Positions 43,854-53,958 of a stretch of DNA of 64,000 nucleotides are shown piece after piece. Under the pieces are notes generated by a model. That model was not told where the DNA came from. It was given only the letters and a program-made list of their open reading frames with translations, and ran no database searches. Origin of the DNA: an uncultured Bacteroidales bacterium (lineage in GTDB: Bacteria > Bacteroidota > Bacteroidia > Bacteroidales > UBA932). Where the stretch lies: the NCBI GenBank assembly GCA_900316525.1, contig ONDF01000003.1:124001-188000 (forward strand), read 5' to 3'. Within the stretch, counting starts at the first letter, position 1. Each line of letters begins with the position of its first letter. The translations under genes and the position numbers were made by a program.

Positions 43854-46280
43854 TTATACGTTACGTCCGGAAGCGTCCACCATGCCCTTCACGTGCTGGT
43901 TGAAGGCGGTGGCGCCGATCAGGGATTCGAGGGTGCAGTGCATCCGGTAGCGCCAGTAATAGCGCGGGATGGCGGGAACGTTGATGCGCTCGTCGGCCGG
44001 GTTGCCGGCGTAGCGGACCGCCCCGTCGGTGGCCATCCAGTCCTGCAGGGGCAGGATGGCGAGCATCGCCGGCGACTTGAGGTGCGCGCCGAGGATGAGG
44101 TCCGCGACCCACGGCTCGCAGAAGGCCGGGGCTTCGCCCGCGCAGTGGAGCACCTCGTTGAAATACCGCTGCGTGAGGGCGCGGTCCTCCTCCCACCAGG
44201 CCCGCAGCGGGCTGGTGTCGTGGGTGCCGGTCGCGCACACGCAGGAATACGGATAACGGGCGGGATCCGCGAAGGTGTCCTTCGGGTCCTTCGGCATCCG
44301 CTGGATCTCGAGGCTCAGGATGTCCAGGTCCGCCATCGTCTCGGGGACGCTGGCCGGGATCATACCCAGGTCCTCGCCGCAGCACAGCATGCCCGTGGTG
44401 CGGAGCAGGGCCGGAAGCTTCCGGTAGGCCGACTCCTTCCAGAACTGGTTGTGCCGATGGTAGAAGAAGTCGTTGTACAGCTCGTTATAGCGGTCCTTGA
44501 GCCAGTCGGGAAGCTGCGCGTAGGCCGTGGTGTTCTGCGAAGAAATGCGCGGGTGCCAGTAGTCTTTGCGGCGCGGGTCCTCCACGAACAGGACGTCGGT
44601 GTCGCCCGTGTTCACGGGGTTGAATCCCTTGTTCCGCAGTTCCTCGCCGCTGTACGGCAGGGCCGGGTTGAAGTGGCCCATCAGGCCGCTCTTGTACGGC
44701 ACCGGGATCTCCCAGATGCGGAAGAAGCCGAGGATATGGTCGATGCGGAAGGCGTCGAAGTACTCCGCCATCTTGCGCATGCGGGCCTTCCACCAGCCGA
44801 AGCCGTCCTCCGCCATCTTCTCCCAGTTGTAGGTCGGGAAGCCCCAGTTCTGGCCGTCCACCGCGAAGGCGTCCGGCGGTGCGCCGGCCTGGCTGTCCAG
44901 GTGGAACAGGTCGGGGTGCTGCCAGGCGTCCACGCTCTGGCGGCTCACGCCGATCGGGAGGTCTCCCTTCAGGGCGACGCCCCGCTTGTGCGCGTAGGCC
45001 ACGGCCTCGTGGAGCTGCGCGTCCAGCAGGAACTGCTCCCAGCAGTAGAAGTTCACCTCGTCCACGTGGGCCGCGGCGAAAGCGTCCACCTTGCGGACCT
45101 TGTACTCGGCGAACTCGCCCCACTGCGAGAAGTCGCAGGTGCCGTTCAGGTCGCGCAGGACGGAGAAAGCGGCGTACGGCATCAGCCATTCGGCGTTGGC
45201 CGCGACGAAATCGTGGTAGGCCTGGGACTGCATCGTCTCCTGGCCCTTGGACGCATAGACCTTCCGCAGCAGGGCGGTCTTGGCCTCGTTCACCTTCTCA
45301 TAATCCACCTGCGGCAGGGCCTCCAGCTCCGCCTTCAGGGCCTTGTACTTCGCATCCTTCCGGACACCGGCCGCGGGCAGGTGCAGGAACTGCGGATGCA
45401 GGGCGAAGGAACTGACGGCGTTATAGGGATAGGAATCCTGCCAGGTATGGGTCATCGTGGTGTCGTTGATGGGCAGGAGCTGGATCACGCTCTGGCCGGC
45501 CTCCACGGCCCAGTCCACCAGTTTCTTGATGTCGTTGAACTCGCCCACGCCGAAGCTGTCCTCCGAACGGAGGGCGAAGACGGGAACGGCGACCCCGGCG
45601 CCGCGCCACGGGCGAGTCCGGAATGCGGGAACGGTGTCGGTGACTTCCAGGCGGCACCCGGCGGCGGGCAGTTCCGCGAAGAAGTGGTTCGGACCCTCTT
45701 CCCACCGGACCGGCTTCCCGGTGGCCGTGTCCACGATGACGAACTTGTATTCGAAGGGCTCCTTCACGTCCAGGGCGATGCGCCAGTACGGGAAAGCGCC
45801 GTCATCCAGCAGATGGAACTCCTTCCAGTCGCCGAGCGAGCCGCTGCCCGCGAGGGCGACGGATTCGCCCGTGCGGACCTCGGGGGCCGCGACGCGGAAG
45901 GCGACGTTCCCCTTCCACGGGGCCGCCGGACGCGGATTCCGGAAGGAAACGCCGTCCGGGCGGCGGAAGATGACGTCGCTGAACGCGGCGGCGTAGAACG
46001 TGGAGTTCGCGGGACGGTCGTTCCACCGCTCGCGGATCACCAGCGACGTGCCGCCGGCAGGCGCCTCGAAGCGGTGCGCCCGCCACTCGCGGCGGACGGT
46101 CTTCCCGTCGCGCTCCACCTCGAAGGTGTACGCGTCCCCGTCGCGCAGGTTGCGCCCCGTCAACTCCTTCTGCCACATGTTGGCATAAGCCGGATCCATC
46201 GGATACCGCTTCTTCCCGACGCGGAGCACGAGACCCTCACCCCACTGGGTATGATACTGGATAGTAATTCGAATATTCAT
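43854..46280 (-). CDS. malQ: 4-alpha-glucanotransferase with N-terminal starch-binding domains
   Basis: The 808-residue cytosolic GH77 enzyme has N-terminal CBM20-like domains (about residues 1-230; SVALAGSGSLGDWKE, WRIALDVKEPFEYKFVIVD). The catalytic domain follows with the nucleophile region FRIDHILGFFRIWEIP, the acid/base region CCGEDLGMI and the third acid THDTSPLRAWW. It transfers glucan segments between maltodextrins in starch or glycogen use. A 138-bp multi-hairpin element lies about 30 bp upstream of its start. Confidence 0.95.
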   Translation of the reverse strand: MNIRITIQYHTQWGEGLVLRVGKKRYPMDPAYANMWQKELTGRNLRDGDAYTFEVERDGKTVRREWRAHRFEAPAGGTSLVIRERWNDRPANSTFYAAAFSDVIFRRPDGVSFRNPRPAAPWKGNVAFRVAAPEVRTGESVALAGSGSLGDWKEFHLLDDGAFPYWRIALDVKEPFEYKFVIVDTATGKPVRWEEGPNHFFAELPAAGCRLEVTDTVPAFRTRPWRGAGVAVPVFALRSEDSFGVGEFNDIKKLVDWAVEAGQSVIQLLPINDTTMTHTWQDSYPYNAVSSFALHPQFLHLPAAGVRKDAKYKALKAELEALPQVDYEKVNEAKTALLRKVYASKGQETMQSQAYHDFVAANAEWLMPYAAFSVLRDLNGTCDFSQWGEFAEYKVRKVDAFAAAHVDEVNFYCWEQFLLDAQLHEAVAYAHKRGVALKGDLPIGVSRQSVDAWQHPDLFHLDSQAGAPPDAFAVDGQNWGFPTYNWEKMAEDGFGWWKARMRKMAEYFDAFRIDHILGFFRIWEIPVPYKSGLMGHFNPALPYSGEELRNKGFNPVNTGDTDVLFVEDPRRKDYWHPRISSQNTTAYAQLPDWLKDRYNELYNDFFYHRHNQFWKESAYRKLPALLRTTGMLCCGEDLGMIPASVPETMADLDILSLEIQRMPKDPKDTFADPARYPYSCVCATGTHDTSPLRAWWEEDRALTQRYFNEVLHCAGEAPAFCEPWVADLILGAHLKSPAMLAILPLQDWMATDGAVRYAGNPADERINVPAIPRYYWRYRMHCTLESLIGATAFNQHVKGMVDASGRNV

Positions 46281-46309
46281 AGTGGTTTACTAGTTTTAAT
46301 GTTCGGGGA

Positions 46310-46454
46310 CGGACCTAATGGGAGGTGGTTGTTTTTTGAAAACCTATGGCCACCCTCGGCCATATAAGAGGGAGGGGCCCGCCGCTTGCGGTGGGAGGGG
46401 TCGTCGGAGACGACGGTTTTCAAAAAATAACCACCGGACTAAAGGTCCGGACCT
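46310..46454. repeat. 138-bp multi-hairpin (cloverleaf-like) element between malQ and rsgA
   Basis: Outer arms are 46311-46344 and 46415-46448: GGACCT pairs with AGGTCC, then a 7-nt internal mismatch, then GGTGGTT and a 14-nt arm (GTTTTTTGAAAACC against its near-perfect complement, one mismatch). Inside are three hairpins: 46345-46364 (TATGGCC / GGCCATA), 46378-46395 (CCCGCCGC / GCGGTGGG, one G-U) and 46401-46415 (CGTCG / CGACG). CGGACCT occurs at both edges (46310-46316 and 46448-46454). It may be a small mobile element or a structured RNA. Confidence 0.85.
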
Positions 46455-46499
46455 TGAAGCAAAAATAGGGAATGGGGACGGATTTCCAAAACAAACCCT

Positions 46500-46507
46500 T
46501 ATCTTTG
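46500..46507 (+). promoter_or_regulatory. rsgA: -7 promoter box of rsgA
   Basis: TATCTTTG lies 29 nt before the rsgA ATG. No clear -33 box is seen. Confidence 0.5.
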
Positions 46508-46536
46508 CGGTACGAACTGTTCAAAAAGAGCGACGA

Positions 46537-47469
46537 ATGACACAAGGGGAAGCGACCGTCGTCAAAAATGCCGGCAGCCACTACGAACTTTCCGCCCTCC
46601 CGGAGTGGCGGATCTTCCCCGCCGTGCTCCGCGGACGCATCCGTTTGAAGGCCAGCCAGATCACCAATCCCGTGGCCGTCGGCGACCGCGTCCGGTACGA
46701 ATGGGCCGACGGTGAAGAGACCGCCGTCATCACGGAAGTGCTGCCGCGGGAGAACTACGTGATCCGGCGGTCCACGAACCTGTCCCGCCAGGCGCACATC
46801 ATCGCCGCCAACGTGGACATGGCTTACCTCGTCGTCTCCCTGTTCTTTCCCGAAGTCAAGCTCCCGTTCCTGGACCGCATCCTCGTCACCTGCGGCGTGT
46901 ACGGCATCCCGGCCACCGTCGTCCTGTCGAAAGTGGACCTGTACCGCGAACTTGCGCCGGAGCAGGTCGAGGCGTTCCACGCCATCTACGAGGGGGCGGG
47001 CTACCGCGTCATCGACACGTCCGTGCTGACCGGCGAAGGCATCGAGGAACTCCGGAATTCCTGCCGCGGGAAAATCAATCTCTTCTCCGGGGAATCGGGC
47101 GTCGGAAAGTCCTCCCTCATCAAGGCGCTGGACCCGGCCCTGGACCCCAAGATCGGCCAGATTTCCACGGCCCACCTGCAGGGGAAGCACACCACCTCCC
47201 TGTACGAGATGTACCCCCTGGCAACGGGCGGTTATGTCATTGATTCTCCGGGACTTCGCGGCTTCGGCCTGGTGGACCTGGAGAAGGAGGAAATCGGCAA
47301 GTATTTCCCCGAAATGCTCCGCGCTTCCGAGGGCTGCCGGTTCACCCCCTGCACCCACACCCACGAACCCGGCTGCGCCGTGAAAGCGGCCGTGGACGCG
47401 GGCACCATTTCCCCCGAACGCTACGCCTCCTACCTGGGCATGCTGGAAGAAGACAAGAAGTTCCGATGA
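46537..47469 (+). CDS. rsgA: ribosome small subunit-dependent GTPase A
   Basis: RsgA is a circularly permuted GTPase that helps 30S subunit maturation. The start at 46537 (MTQGEATVVKNAGSHYEL) gives 310 residues with an OB domain. G4-type KVDLYRE precedes the G1 P-loop GESGVGKSSLIKAL, as expected for the permutation, and DSPGLRGFG follows. The zinc motif CRFTPCTHTHEPGC is near the C-terminus. Its stop overlaps the MATE gene start by 4 nt. Confidence 0.96.
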   Translation: MTQGEATVVKNAGSHYELSALPEWRIFPAVLRGRIRLKASQITNPVAVGDRVRYEWADGEETAVITEVLPRENYVIRRSTNLSRQAHIIAANVDMAYLVVSLFFPEVKLPFLDRILVTCGVYGIPATVVLSKVDLYRELAPEQVEAFHAIYEGAGYRVIDTSVLTGEGIEELRNSCRGKINLFSGESGVGKSSLIKALDPALDPKIGQISTAHLQGKHTTSLYEMYPLATGGYVIDSPGLRGFGLVDLEKEEIGKYFPEMLRASEGCRFTPCTHTHEPGCAVKAAVDAGTISPERYASYLGMLEEDKKFR

Positions 47470-48839
47470 ACCTCCACCGGGACATCCTCCGCCTCGCCGT
47501 TCCGAGCATCCTCGCGAACATCACCGTGCCCTTGGTGGGCATGGTCGACATCGCCGTCGCCGGGCACCTGGGCGCCTCGGGCGGCCTCGGCGCCGCCGCC
47601 CTCATCGGCGGCATCTCCATCGGCACGATGCTCTTCGACATGCTGTACTGGAACTTCGGCTTCCTCCGGGGAGGAACCGGCGGTTTGACGGCGCAAGCCT
47701 ACGGCCGTCATCGCGCCGGCGTGGCGGAAGCGGAAGGAGACATTGCCGTCACCCTGAAGCGGGCGCTCGGAATCGCCTTCGGATCGGGCCTCGTCCTGAT
47801 CGCCTTGCAATGGGTCGTGGTCCAGGTGGCGTTCCTCCTGGTGGAATGCTCGCCGGAAGTGCAAACCCTTGCCACCCAATACTTTTACATCCGCATCTGG
47901 GCGGCCCCGGCCACCCTCTCGCTGTTCGCTTTCAAGGGCTGGTTCATCGGCATGCAGGACACGGTCAGGCCGATGATCTGCGACCTGCTGGTCAATGCCA
48001 CGAACATCCTCCTGTCCATCGGCCTCTCCTTCGGGTACGCCGGCCTCCCGGCGCTCGGTTTCGCGGGAGTCGCCTGGGGCACCCTCATCGCCCAGTGGAC
48101 CGGTTTCCTATACGCTTCGCTGGCGGTCCGGTTCCGGTACGGATGGGTCCTGAAACACGCGAAACAGGGCGGGCACGCGGCCGGATTCCGGGAGTTCTTC
48201 GTCCTCAACCGCGATCTGTTCTTCCGCTCGGTGTGCATGATCGCGGTGTACATCGGATTCACGATGATTTCCGCGAGATTCGGGGACATGATGCTGGCCG
48301 TCGGGGCCATCCTGATGAAACTCCTGATGATTTTCAGCTATTTCACCGACGGGTTCGCCTATGCCGGCGAGGCGCTGACAGGCCGTTTCATCGGGGAAAG
48401 GTCCCCGGACGGCGTCCGGTCCACCGTCCGCCAGACATTCGTCTGGTGCCTGGGCGTCACGGTCCTGTTCCTCCTCGTGTACGGGGTGGGCGGCGTGCCG
48501 CTCCTCCGCCTGATGACGTCCGATCCGGACGTCGTGGAGGCGGGCCGGGAATTCATCCCCTGGCTGCTCCTGATGCCCTTCATCGGCTGTCCCGCCTTCA
48601 CCTGGGACGGCATCTTCATGGGGGCGACCGCCTCGAAGGACCTCCGCAACTCCACCGCCTGGTGCGTCGTGGGCTTTTTCGGCGTGTGGTTCGCCGGCAT
48701 CGGCCTCCTCCATGCGGTCCATGATCCCGTCCCGGAGACCCTCGCCATCCACCTCCTGATGGCCGCTTATTTCACCCATTTGCTCGTCCGCGCCCTCTAT
48801 CTCACCCTCCGCTGGCGGAAGGCCGTCCCCTACGCTTGA
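47466..48839 (+). CDS. MATE family efflux transporter
   Basis: The 457-residue protein has 12 hydrophobic segments in two related halves. Typical features are MVDIAVAGHLGASGGLGAAALIGG, the second-half counterpart MLAVGAILMKLLMIFSYFTDGFAYAGEALTGRFIGE, and GIFMGATASKDLRNS. It most resembles the DinF subgroup. It exports cationic compounds with Na+ or H+. It is translationally coupled to rsgA (ATGA overlap). Its substrate is unknown. Confidence 0.92.
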   Translation: MNLHRDILRLAVPSILANITVPLVGMVDIAVAGHLGASGGLGAAALIGGISIGTMLFDMLYWNFGFLRGGTGGLTAQAYGRHRAGVAEAEGDIAVTLKRALGIAFGSGLVLIALQWVVVQVAFLLVECSPEVQTLATQYFYIRIWAAPATLSLFAFKGWFIGMQDTVRPMICDLLVNATNILLSIGLSFGYAGLPALGFAGVAWGTLIAQWTGFLYASLAVRFRYGWVLKHAKQGGHAAGFREFFVLNRDLFFRSVCMIAVYIGFTMISARFGDMMLAVGAILMKLLMIFSYFTDGFAYAGEALTGRFIGERSPDGVRSTVRQTFVWCLGVTVLFLLVYGVGGVPLLRLMTSDPDVVEAGREFIPWLLLMPFIGCPAFTWDGIFMGATASKDLRNSTAWCVVGFFGVWFAGIGLLHAVHDPVPETLAIHLLMAAYFTHLLVRALYLTLRWRKAVPYA

Positions 48840-48866
48840 ATTTCCGCGAAAAAAGCCGTAAATTTG
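48835..48866 (+). promoter_or_regulatory. alaS: alaS promoter
   Basis: CTTG (48835-48838), a 20-nt spacer and TAAATTTG (48859-48866). The -33 box overlaps the stop codon of the MATE gene. Confidence 0.65.
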
Positions 48867-48888
48867 CAGGCTATTATAGATTTATCTT

Positions 48889-51507
48889 ATGATGACTGCA
48901 AAAGAGATTAGACAGAAGTACCTGGAGTTCTTCGCTTCCAAGGGACACACCATCGTTCCGAGCGCCCCCATGGTGATCAAGAACGACCCCACGCTGATGT
49001 TCACGAACGCGGGAATGAACCAGTTCAAGGATATTTTCCTGGGCAATACGGCGCCCAAGTTCCGCCGGGCCACCGACAGCCAGAAGTGCCTCCGCGTGAG
49101 CGGCAAGCACAACGACCTCGAGGCGGTGGGCCACGACGGCCGCCACCACACGATGTTCGAGATGCTGGGCAACTGGAGTTTCGGCGACTATTTCAAAGCC
49201 GAGGCCATCGACTGGGCCTGGGAGCTCCTCACCGAGGTGTACAAGATCGACAAGACCAAGCTCTATGCGACCGTGTTCGAAGGCGCGGCCGACGACGGCA
49301 CCACCCTCGACACCGAGGCGCAGGAAGCCTGGCTCAAGCATATGCCGGCGGACCACGTCCTGCTGGGCAACAAGCATGACAATTTCTGGGAGATGGGCGA
49401 CACCGGCCCCTGCGGCCCCTGCTCGGAGATCCACATCGACCTCCGCTCCGACGAGGAGATCGCGAAGATCCCCGGCCGTGACCTCGTGAACACCGACAAT
49501 GACGACGTGATCGAGATCTGGAACCTCGTGTTCATGCAGTACAACCGCAAGGCCGACGGCCACCTCGAGCCGCTGCCCGCCAAGAACATCGACACCGGCA
49601 TGGGCTTCGAGCGACTGTGCATGGTGCTCCAGGGCAAGGCCACGAACTACGACACCGACGTCTTCAGCGGCCTGATCGGCAAGCTGGAGGAGTTCTCCGG
49701 CCACAAGTACCACGAGAGCGAAAAGGTGGAAGTGGCCATGCGCGTCTGCGCCGACCACATCCGCGCCATCGCCTTCTCCATCGCCGACGGCCAGCTGCCG
49801 TCCAACGTGAAGGCCGGCTACGTGATCCGCCGCATCCTCCGCCGCGCCGTCCGCTACGGCTATACCTTCCTGGGCTTCAACGAGCCGTTCCTCACCCGCC
49901 TGGTTCCCCAGCTGGTGGAGGACATGGGCGAGGCCTATCCGGAACTCAAGGCCCAGCAGAAGCTCGTCGAGAGCGTCATCCGCGAGGAGGAGAACGCCTT
50001 CCTGCGCACGCTGGACCGCGGTATCCGCCTCCTGGAGGACACGATGGAGAAGAGCGCCGCGACGAAGGTCATCTCCGGCGTCGACGCGTTCGTCCTGTAC
50101 GACACCTACGGCTTCCCGATCGACCTGACCGAGCTCATCGCCACCGAGAAGGGCTACACCGTGGACCTCGACGGCTTCCAGGTGGAGCTGGGCAAGCAGA
50201 AGGAGCGCGCCCGCAACGCCACCGCCAACGAGTTCGGCGACTGGGTGGAGTTCGCCAGCGGCGACGAGGTGGAGTTCCTGGGCTACGACCTGCTGGACTA
50301 TGAAGGCGCGACGCTCCTGAAGCAGCGCACCGTCAAGCAGAAGAACAAGGAGCTCTACCAGCTCGTCTTCGACAAGACCCCGTTCTACGCCGAGATGGGC
50401 GGCCAGGTGGGCGACACCGGCTGCATCGTCTCCGCCTCCGGCGAGAAGATCGCCATCCTGAACACCGTCAAGGAGAACAACCTCACCATCCACCTCGCCG
50501 AGCGCCTGCCCGCCGACGGCACCGAGTCCTTCGACCTCCATGTCGACGGCGAACGCCGGAAGAAGATCCAGGCCAACCACTCCGCGACGCACCTCCTCCA
50601 CGAGGCCCTGCGCGAAATCCTGGGCACCCACGTGGAGCAGAAGGGTTCCTTCGTGGGCCCGGACTACTTCCGCTTCGACTTCTCCCACTTCGCCAAGATG
50701 ACGGACGAGGAGATGCTCGCCGTCGAGAAGAAGGTCAACGCCCTCATCCGCGCCAACGATCCCCTCTGGGAGAAGCGTGACGCGACGATGGACGAGGCCC
50801 GCGCGATGGGCGCGATGGCCCTGTTCGGCGAAAAGTACGGCGACGTGGTCCGCGTGGTCCGCTTCGGCGGTTCCGTGGAGCTCTGCGGCGGTACGCACAC
50901 CTCCGCGACCGGCAACATCGGCCTGTTCAAGATCGTGTCCGAAAGCGCCATCGCCGCCGGCGTCCGCCGGATCGAGGCCCTGACGGGCGAAGCGGCCGAG
51001 AACTATGTCCACGCGATGGAGGAGGCCCTCCGCAGCGCGAAGTCCTTCTTCAACAACACGCCCGACCTCGCCGGCGCCATCCGCAAGCTGGTCGAGGAGA
51101 ACGCCGACGCGCGCAAGCAGCTCGAGGCCGCCGCGGCCGAGAAGGCCGCGCAGCTGGCCGAGCGCCTGTACGCCGGCGCCGAGGTCGTGAACGGCATCCG
51201 CGTCGCCAAGTTCGAGATGACCGTCGATCCGGGCTTCGCCCGCAACATGGCTCTCCTTTTGCAGAAGAAGGCCGAGAACCTCGTGCTCGTGGGCGCCTAC
51301 GAGTTCGGCGGCAAGCCCAACCTCCTCGCGATGTACTCCAACGACCTCGTCGCGAAGGGCAAGAACGCCGGCAAGGACATCCGCGAAGCCGCGAAGCTCA
51401 TCCAGGGCGGCGGCGGCGGACAGCCCGGCCTCGCCACGGCCGGCGGCCGCGACACCGCGAACCTCAAGCCCGCCCTCGAAAAGCTCATCGAGCTGGCCAC
51501 TGCGTAA
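48889..51507 (+). CDS. alaS: alanyl-tRNA synthetase
   Basis: Charges tRNA-Ala. The 872 residues contain the class II aminoacylation core ([33 protein letters not shown]), the editing domain with the metal motif [11 protein letters not shown] and [10 protein letters not shown], and a C-terminal C-Ala domain ending [14 protein letters not shown]. It is full length. It ends directly against the ATG of the LptF-Fmt gene with no gap. Confidence 0.98.
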   Translation: MMTAKEIRQKYLEFFASKGHTIVPSAPMVIKNDPTLMFTNAGMNQFKDIFLGNTAPKFRRATDSQKCLRVSGKHNDLEAVGHDGRHHTMFEMLGNWSFGDYFKAEAIDWAWELLTEVYKIDKTKLYATVFEGAADDGTTLDTEAQEAWLKHMPADHVLLGNKHDNFWEMGDTGPCGPCSEIHIDLRSDEEIAKIPGRDLVNTDNDDVIEIWNLVFMQYNRKADGHLEPLPAKNIDTGMGFERLCMVLQGKATNYDTDVFSGLIGKLEEFSGHKYHESEKVEVAMRVCADHIRAIAFSIADGQLPSNVKAGYVIRRILRRAVRYGYTFLGFNEPFLTRLVPQLVEDMGEAYPELKAQQKLVESVIREEENAFLRTLDRGIRLLEDTMEKSAATKVISGVDAFVLYDTYGFPIDLTELIATEKGYTVDLDGFQVELGKQKERARNATANEFGDWVEFASGDEVEFLGYDLLDYEGATLLKQRTVKQKNKELYQLVFDKTPFYAEMGGQVGDTGCIVSASGEKIAILNTVKENNLTIHLAERLPADGTESFDLHVDGERRKKIQANHSATHLLHEALREILGTHVEQKGSFVGPDYFRFDFSHFAKMTDEEMLAVEKKVNALIRANDPLWEKRDATMDEARAMGAMALFGEKYGDVVRVVRFGGSVELCGGTHTSATGNIGLFKIVSESAIAAGVRRIEALTGEAAENYVHAMEEALRSAKSFFNNTPDLAGAIRKLVEENADARKQLEAAAAEKAAQLAERLYAGAEVVNGIRVAKFEMTVDPGFARNMALLLQKKAENLVLVGAYEFGGKPNLLAMYSNDLVAKGKNAGKDIREAAKLIQGGGGGQPGLATAGGRDTANLKPALEKLIELATA

Positions 51508-53958
51508 ATGAAAAAGCTGGACCTGTTCATACTGAAGTCGTTCATAGGACCGTTCTTCGCGATCCTCGCGATCACCATCTTCATCCTGGTGATGCAGTTC
51601 CTGTGGCTGTACATCGATGAACTGGTCGGCAAAGGCCTCGAACTCAAGGTCATCCTGGAGTTCCTCCTGTGGGGAAGCTGCCAGGTGCTGCCGCTGGCCC
51701 TGCCGCTGGCGACCCTCCTGGCGTCGATGATGACCTTCGGCGACATGGGCGAGCACTACGAGCTCACCGCGATGAACTCCGCCGGCATCTCCCTCGCGCG
51801 CATCCTGCTGCCCGCGACCGTCGCCAGTGCCGTCATCGCCGTCGCCGCCTTCTACATCGGCGACCGGCTGGTCCCCTACTCCATCAACCACATCTACACG
51901 ATGCGCGAGGACATCGGCCGCACCAAGTCCGAGATCAAGATCCCCGTCGGAACCTTCTACGACGGCATCGAGGGATACATCCTCCGCATCGACGACCGCG
52001 ACAAGGACTCCGGGATGATGTACGGGGTGATGGTCTATGACCACACGACCGAGAAGGGCAACCTCCGCCTGACCGTCGCCGACAGCGGCATCATGAAGAT
52101 GTCCAAGGCCAAGGACTACCTGACCTTCCAGCTGTACGACGGCACCAACTACCAGGAGACGAACACCCGCAAGTACCGGGACACCACCCTCGCCCTGCAG
52201 CGGATCCATTTCGCCCGGCAGGAGATGGTGATCCCGCTGGAGAACTACTCCTTCCATCATTCCGACTCCGCCCGCTACGGCGACCAGGTCCGGTCCATGT
52301 CCAACGACCAGCTCCGGCACGGCCGGGATTCCCTGGCCGAGAAGTCGGACGCCGGCGCGGAGAAGTTCCTGGAGGAACTCCGGCACTCGTACGCGCTCCA
52401 GTGGCAGTCGCAGCTGGATTCCGGCTGGAAGGATCCGGCGAAGAAGCCCTTCGACCTGAGCCGGAAGCCGGCTTCCTGGGACGATCCGGGGAAGCGCAAG
52501 ATGGCCTATGAGAACGCCCTGTCCAACGTGAACCAGATCCAGTCCACCCTCCAGACCCAGGGCATGGAAGCCTACGAGTACAGCCGCCTCCTCCGCCTGA
52601 GCGAGGTGGAAATCTGGAAGAAATACGCCCAGGCGCTCGCCTGCTTCATCCTTTTCTTCATCGGCGCGCCGATCGGCTCCCTCATCCGCAAGGGCGGACT
52701 GGGAACGCCGGCCGTCGTGTCCATCCTGTTCTTCGTCCTGTACTGGGTCGTGGACATCTCGGGCACGAAGCTGGCCCGCGACGGCGCCACGACGCCGTTC
52801 ATCGGCGATTTCATATCGGCCTTCGTCCTGATTCCGATCGGCGTGTTCCTCACCTGGATGGCCATCCGGGAGAAGTCCATCAACCTGGACGCCTTCAAGA
52901 CCTGGCGCCGCAAAATCTTCAGCAAGATCATGTCCCTGTTCAAGAAGACCCGCATCGTCTACATGGGCACGCCGGAGTTCGCCGTGGCCCCGCTGGACGC
53001 CCTCACCAAGGGGCGCGGATATAAGGTGGTCGGCGTCGTGACCGTGCCGGACAAGCCCAGCGGCCGCGGACTCAAGATGAACGAGAGCGCCGTGAAGAAA
53101 TACGCCGTAGCCAACGGCCTTCCCCTCCTGCAGCCCGACAAGCTCAAGGATCCGGCCTTCCTCGAGGCCCTCGCGGCCTGGAAGGCGGACCTGTTCGTGG
53201 TCGTCGGCTTCCGGATGCTCCCGGAGGTGGTGTGGAAGATGCCCAAGATGGGCACGTTCAACCTCCACGCCGCCCTCCTGCCGCAGTACCGCGGCGCGGC
53301 CCCGATCAACTGGGCCGTCATCAACGGGGAGAACATCACGGGCGTCACGACCTTCATGATCGACCAGAAGATCGACACGGGCGGCATCCTCCTGCGCCAG
53401 GAGTGCCGGGTGGAGCCCACGGACACCGTCGGCGACGTCCATGACAAGCTCATGGCCATCGGCGCGGACCTCGTGGTCCAGACGGTCGAGGGTCTCATCC
53501 AGAAGAATGTCGAAACCCGCGTCCAGCGCAGTTTCGTCCAGGGTTCCGAGGTCCTGAAGCCGGCGCCGAAGCTCACCCGCGAGCTCCAGCACATCGACTG
53601 GGACGACACCACGCGGAATGTCTATAACCTGGTCCGCGGCCTTTCCCCGTTCCCGGGCGCCTTCACCGAACTGGTCAAGGACGGCCAGGCGACGCAGCTG
53701 AAGGTCTTCTTCGGCGAAATGCGCTCCGACCTCCACGCCGCGCCGGGCACCGTCCTGTCCGACGGCAAGACCTACCTCGCCGTCGCCACCCGGGACGGCG
53801 CGCTCGCCCTCACCGACGTCCAGCTGGCCGGCAAGAAGCGGATGGACGTCAAGGCCTTCCTCCTGGGCTTCCGCGAGCCTGAAACCTACACGACATCCAA
53901 GGGGACCTCGAAGGCCGAGATCCAGAAGACCAAACCCGAAGAAGAAGAAGATGCATAG
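51508..53958 (+). CDS. in-frame fusion of LptF/LptG-family permease and methionyl-tRNA formyltransferase
   Basis: One uninterrupted frame of 816 residues. Residues 1-470 are a YjgP/YjgQ (LptF/G) permease: three N-terminal TM helices (LDLFILKSFIGPFFAILAI), a large periplasmic part, and three C-terminal TM helices (ACFILFFIGAPIGSLIRKGGLG). From residue 475 (internal ATG at 52930) the sequence is Fmt: KTRIVYMGTPEFAVAPLDAL, FNLHAALLPQYRGAAPINWA with the formyl-donor site, and FMIDQKIDTGGIL. LptF acts in LPS export; Fmt formylates initiator tRNA in the cytosol. The Fmt part could also be made from the internal ATG. The topology puts Fmt on the cytosolic side, so a fusion is feasible. Confidence 0.85.
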   Translation: MKKLDLFILKSFIGPFFAILAITIFILVMQFLWLYIDELVGKGLELKVILEFLLWGSCQVLPLALPLATLLASMMTFGDMGEHYELTAMNSAGISLARILLPATVASAVIAVAAFYIGDRLVPYSINHIYTMREDIGRTKSEIKIPVGTFYDGIEGYILRIDDRDKDSGMMYGVMVYDHTTEKGNLRLTVADSGIMKMSKAKDYLTFQLYDGTNYQETNTRKYRDTTLALQRIHFARQEMVIPLENYSFHHSDSARYGDQVRSMSNDQLRHGRDSLAEKSDAGAEKFLEELRHSYALQWQSQLDSGWKDPAKKPFDLSRKPASWDDPGKRKMAYENALSNVNQIQSTLQTQGMEAYEYSRLLRLSEVEIWKKYAQALACFILFFIGAPIGSLIRKGGLGTPAVVSILFFVLYWVVDISGTKLARDGATTPFIGDFISAFVLIPIGVFLTWMAIREKSINLDAFKTWRRKIFSKIMSLFKKTRIVYMGTPEFAVAPLDALTKGRGYKVVGVVTVPDKPSGRGLKMNESAVKKYAVANGLPLLQPDKLKDPAFLEALAAWKADLFVVVGFRMLPEVVWKMPKMGTFNLHAALLPQYRGAAPINWAVINGENITGVTTFMIDQKIDTGGILLRQECRVEPTDTVGDVHDKLMAIGADLVVQTVEGLIQKNVETRVQRSFVQGSEVLKPAPKLTRELQHIDWDDTTRNVYNLVRGLSPFPGAFTELVKDGQATQLKVFFGEMRSDLHAAPGTVLSDGKTYLAVATRDGALALTDVQLAGKKRMDVKAFLLGFREPETYTTSKGTSKAEIQKTKPEEEEDA

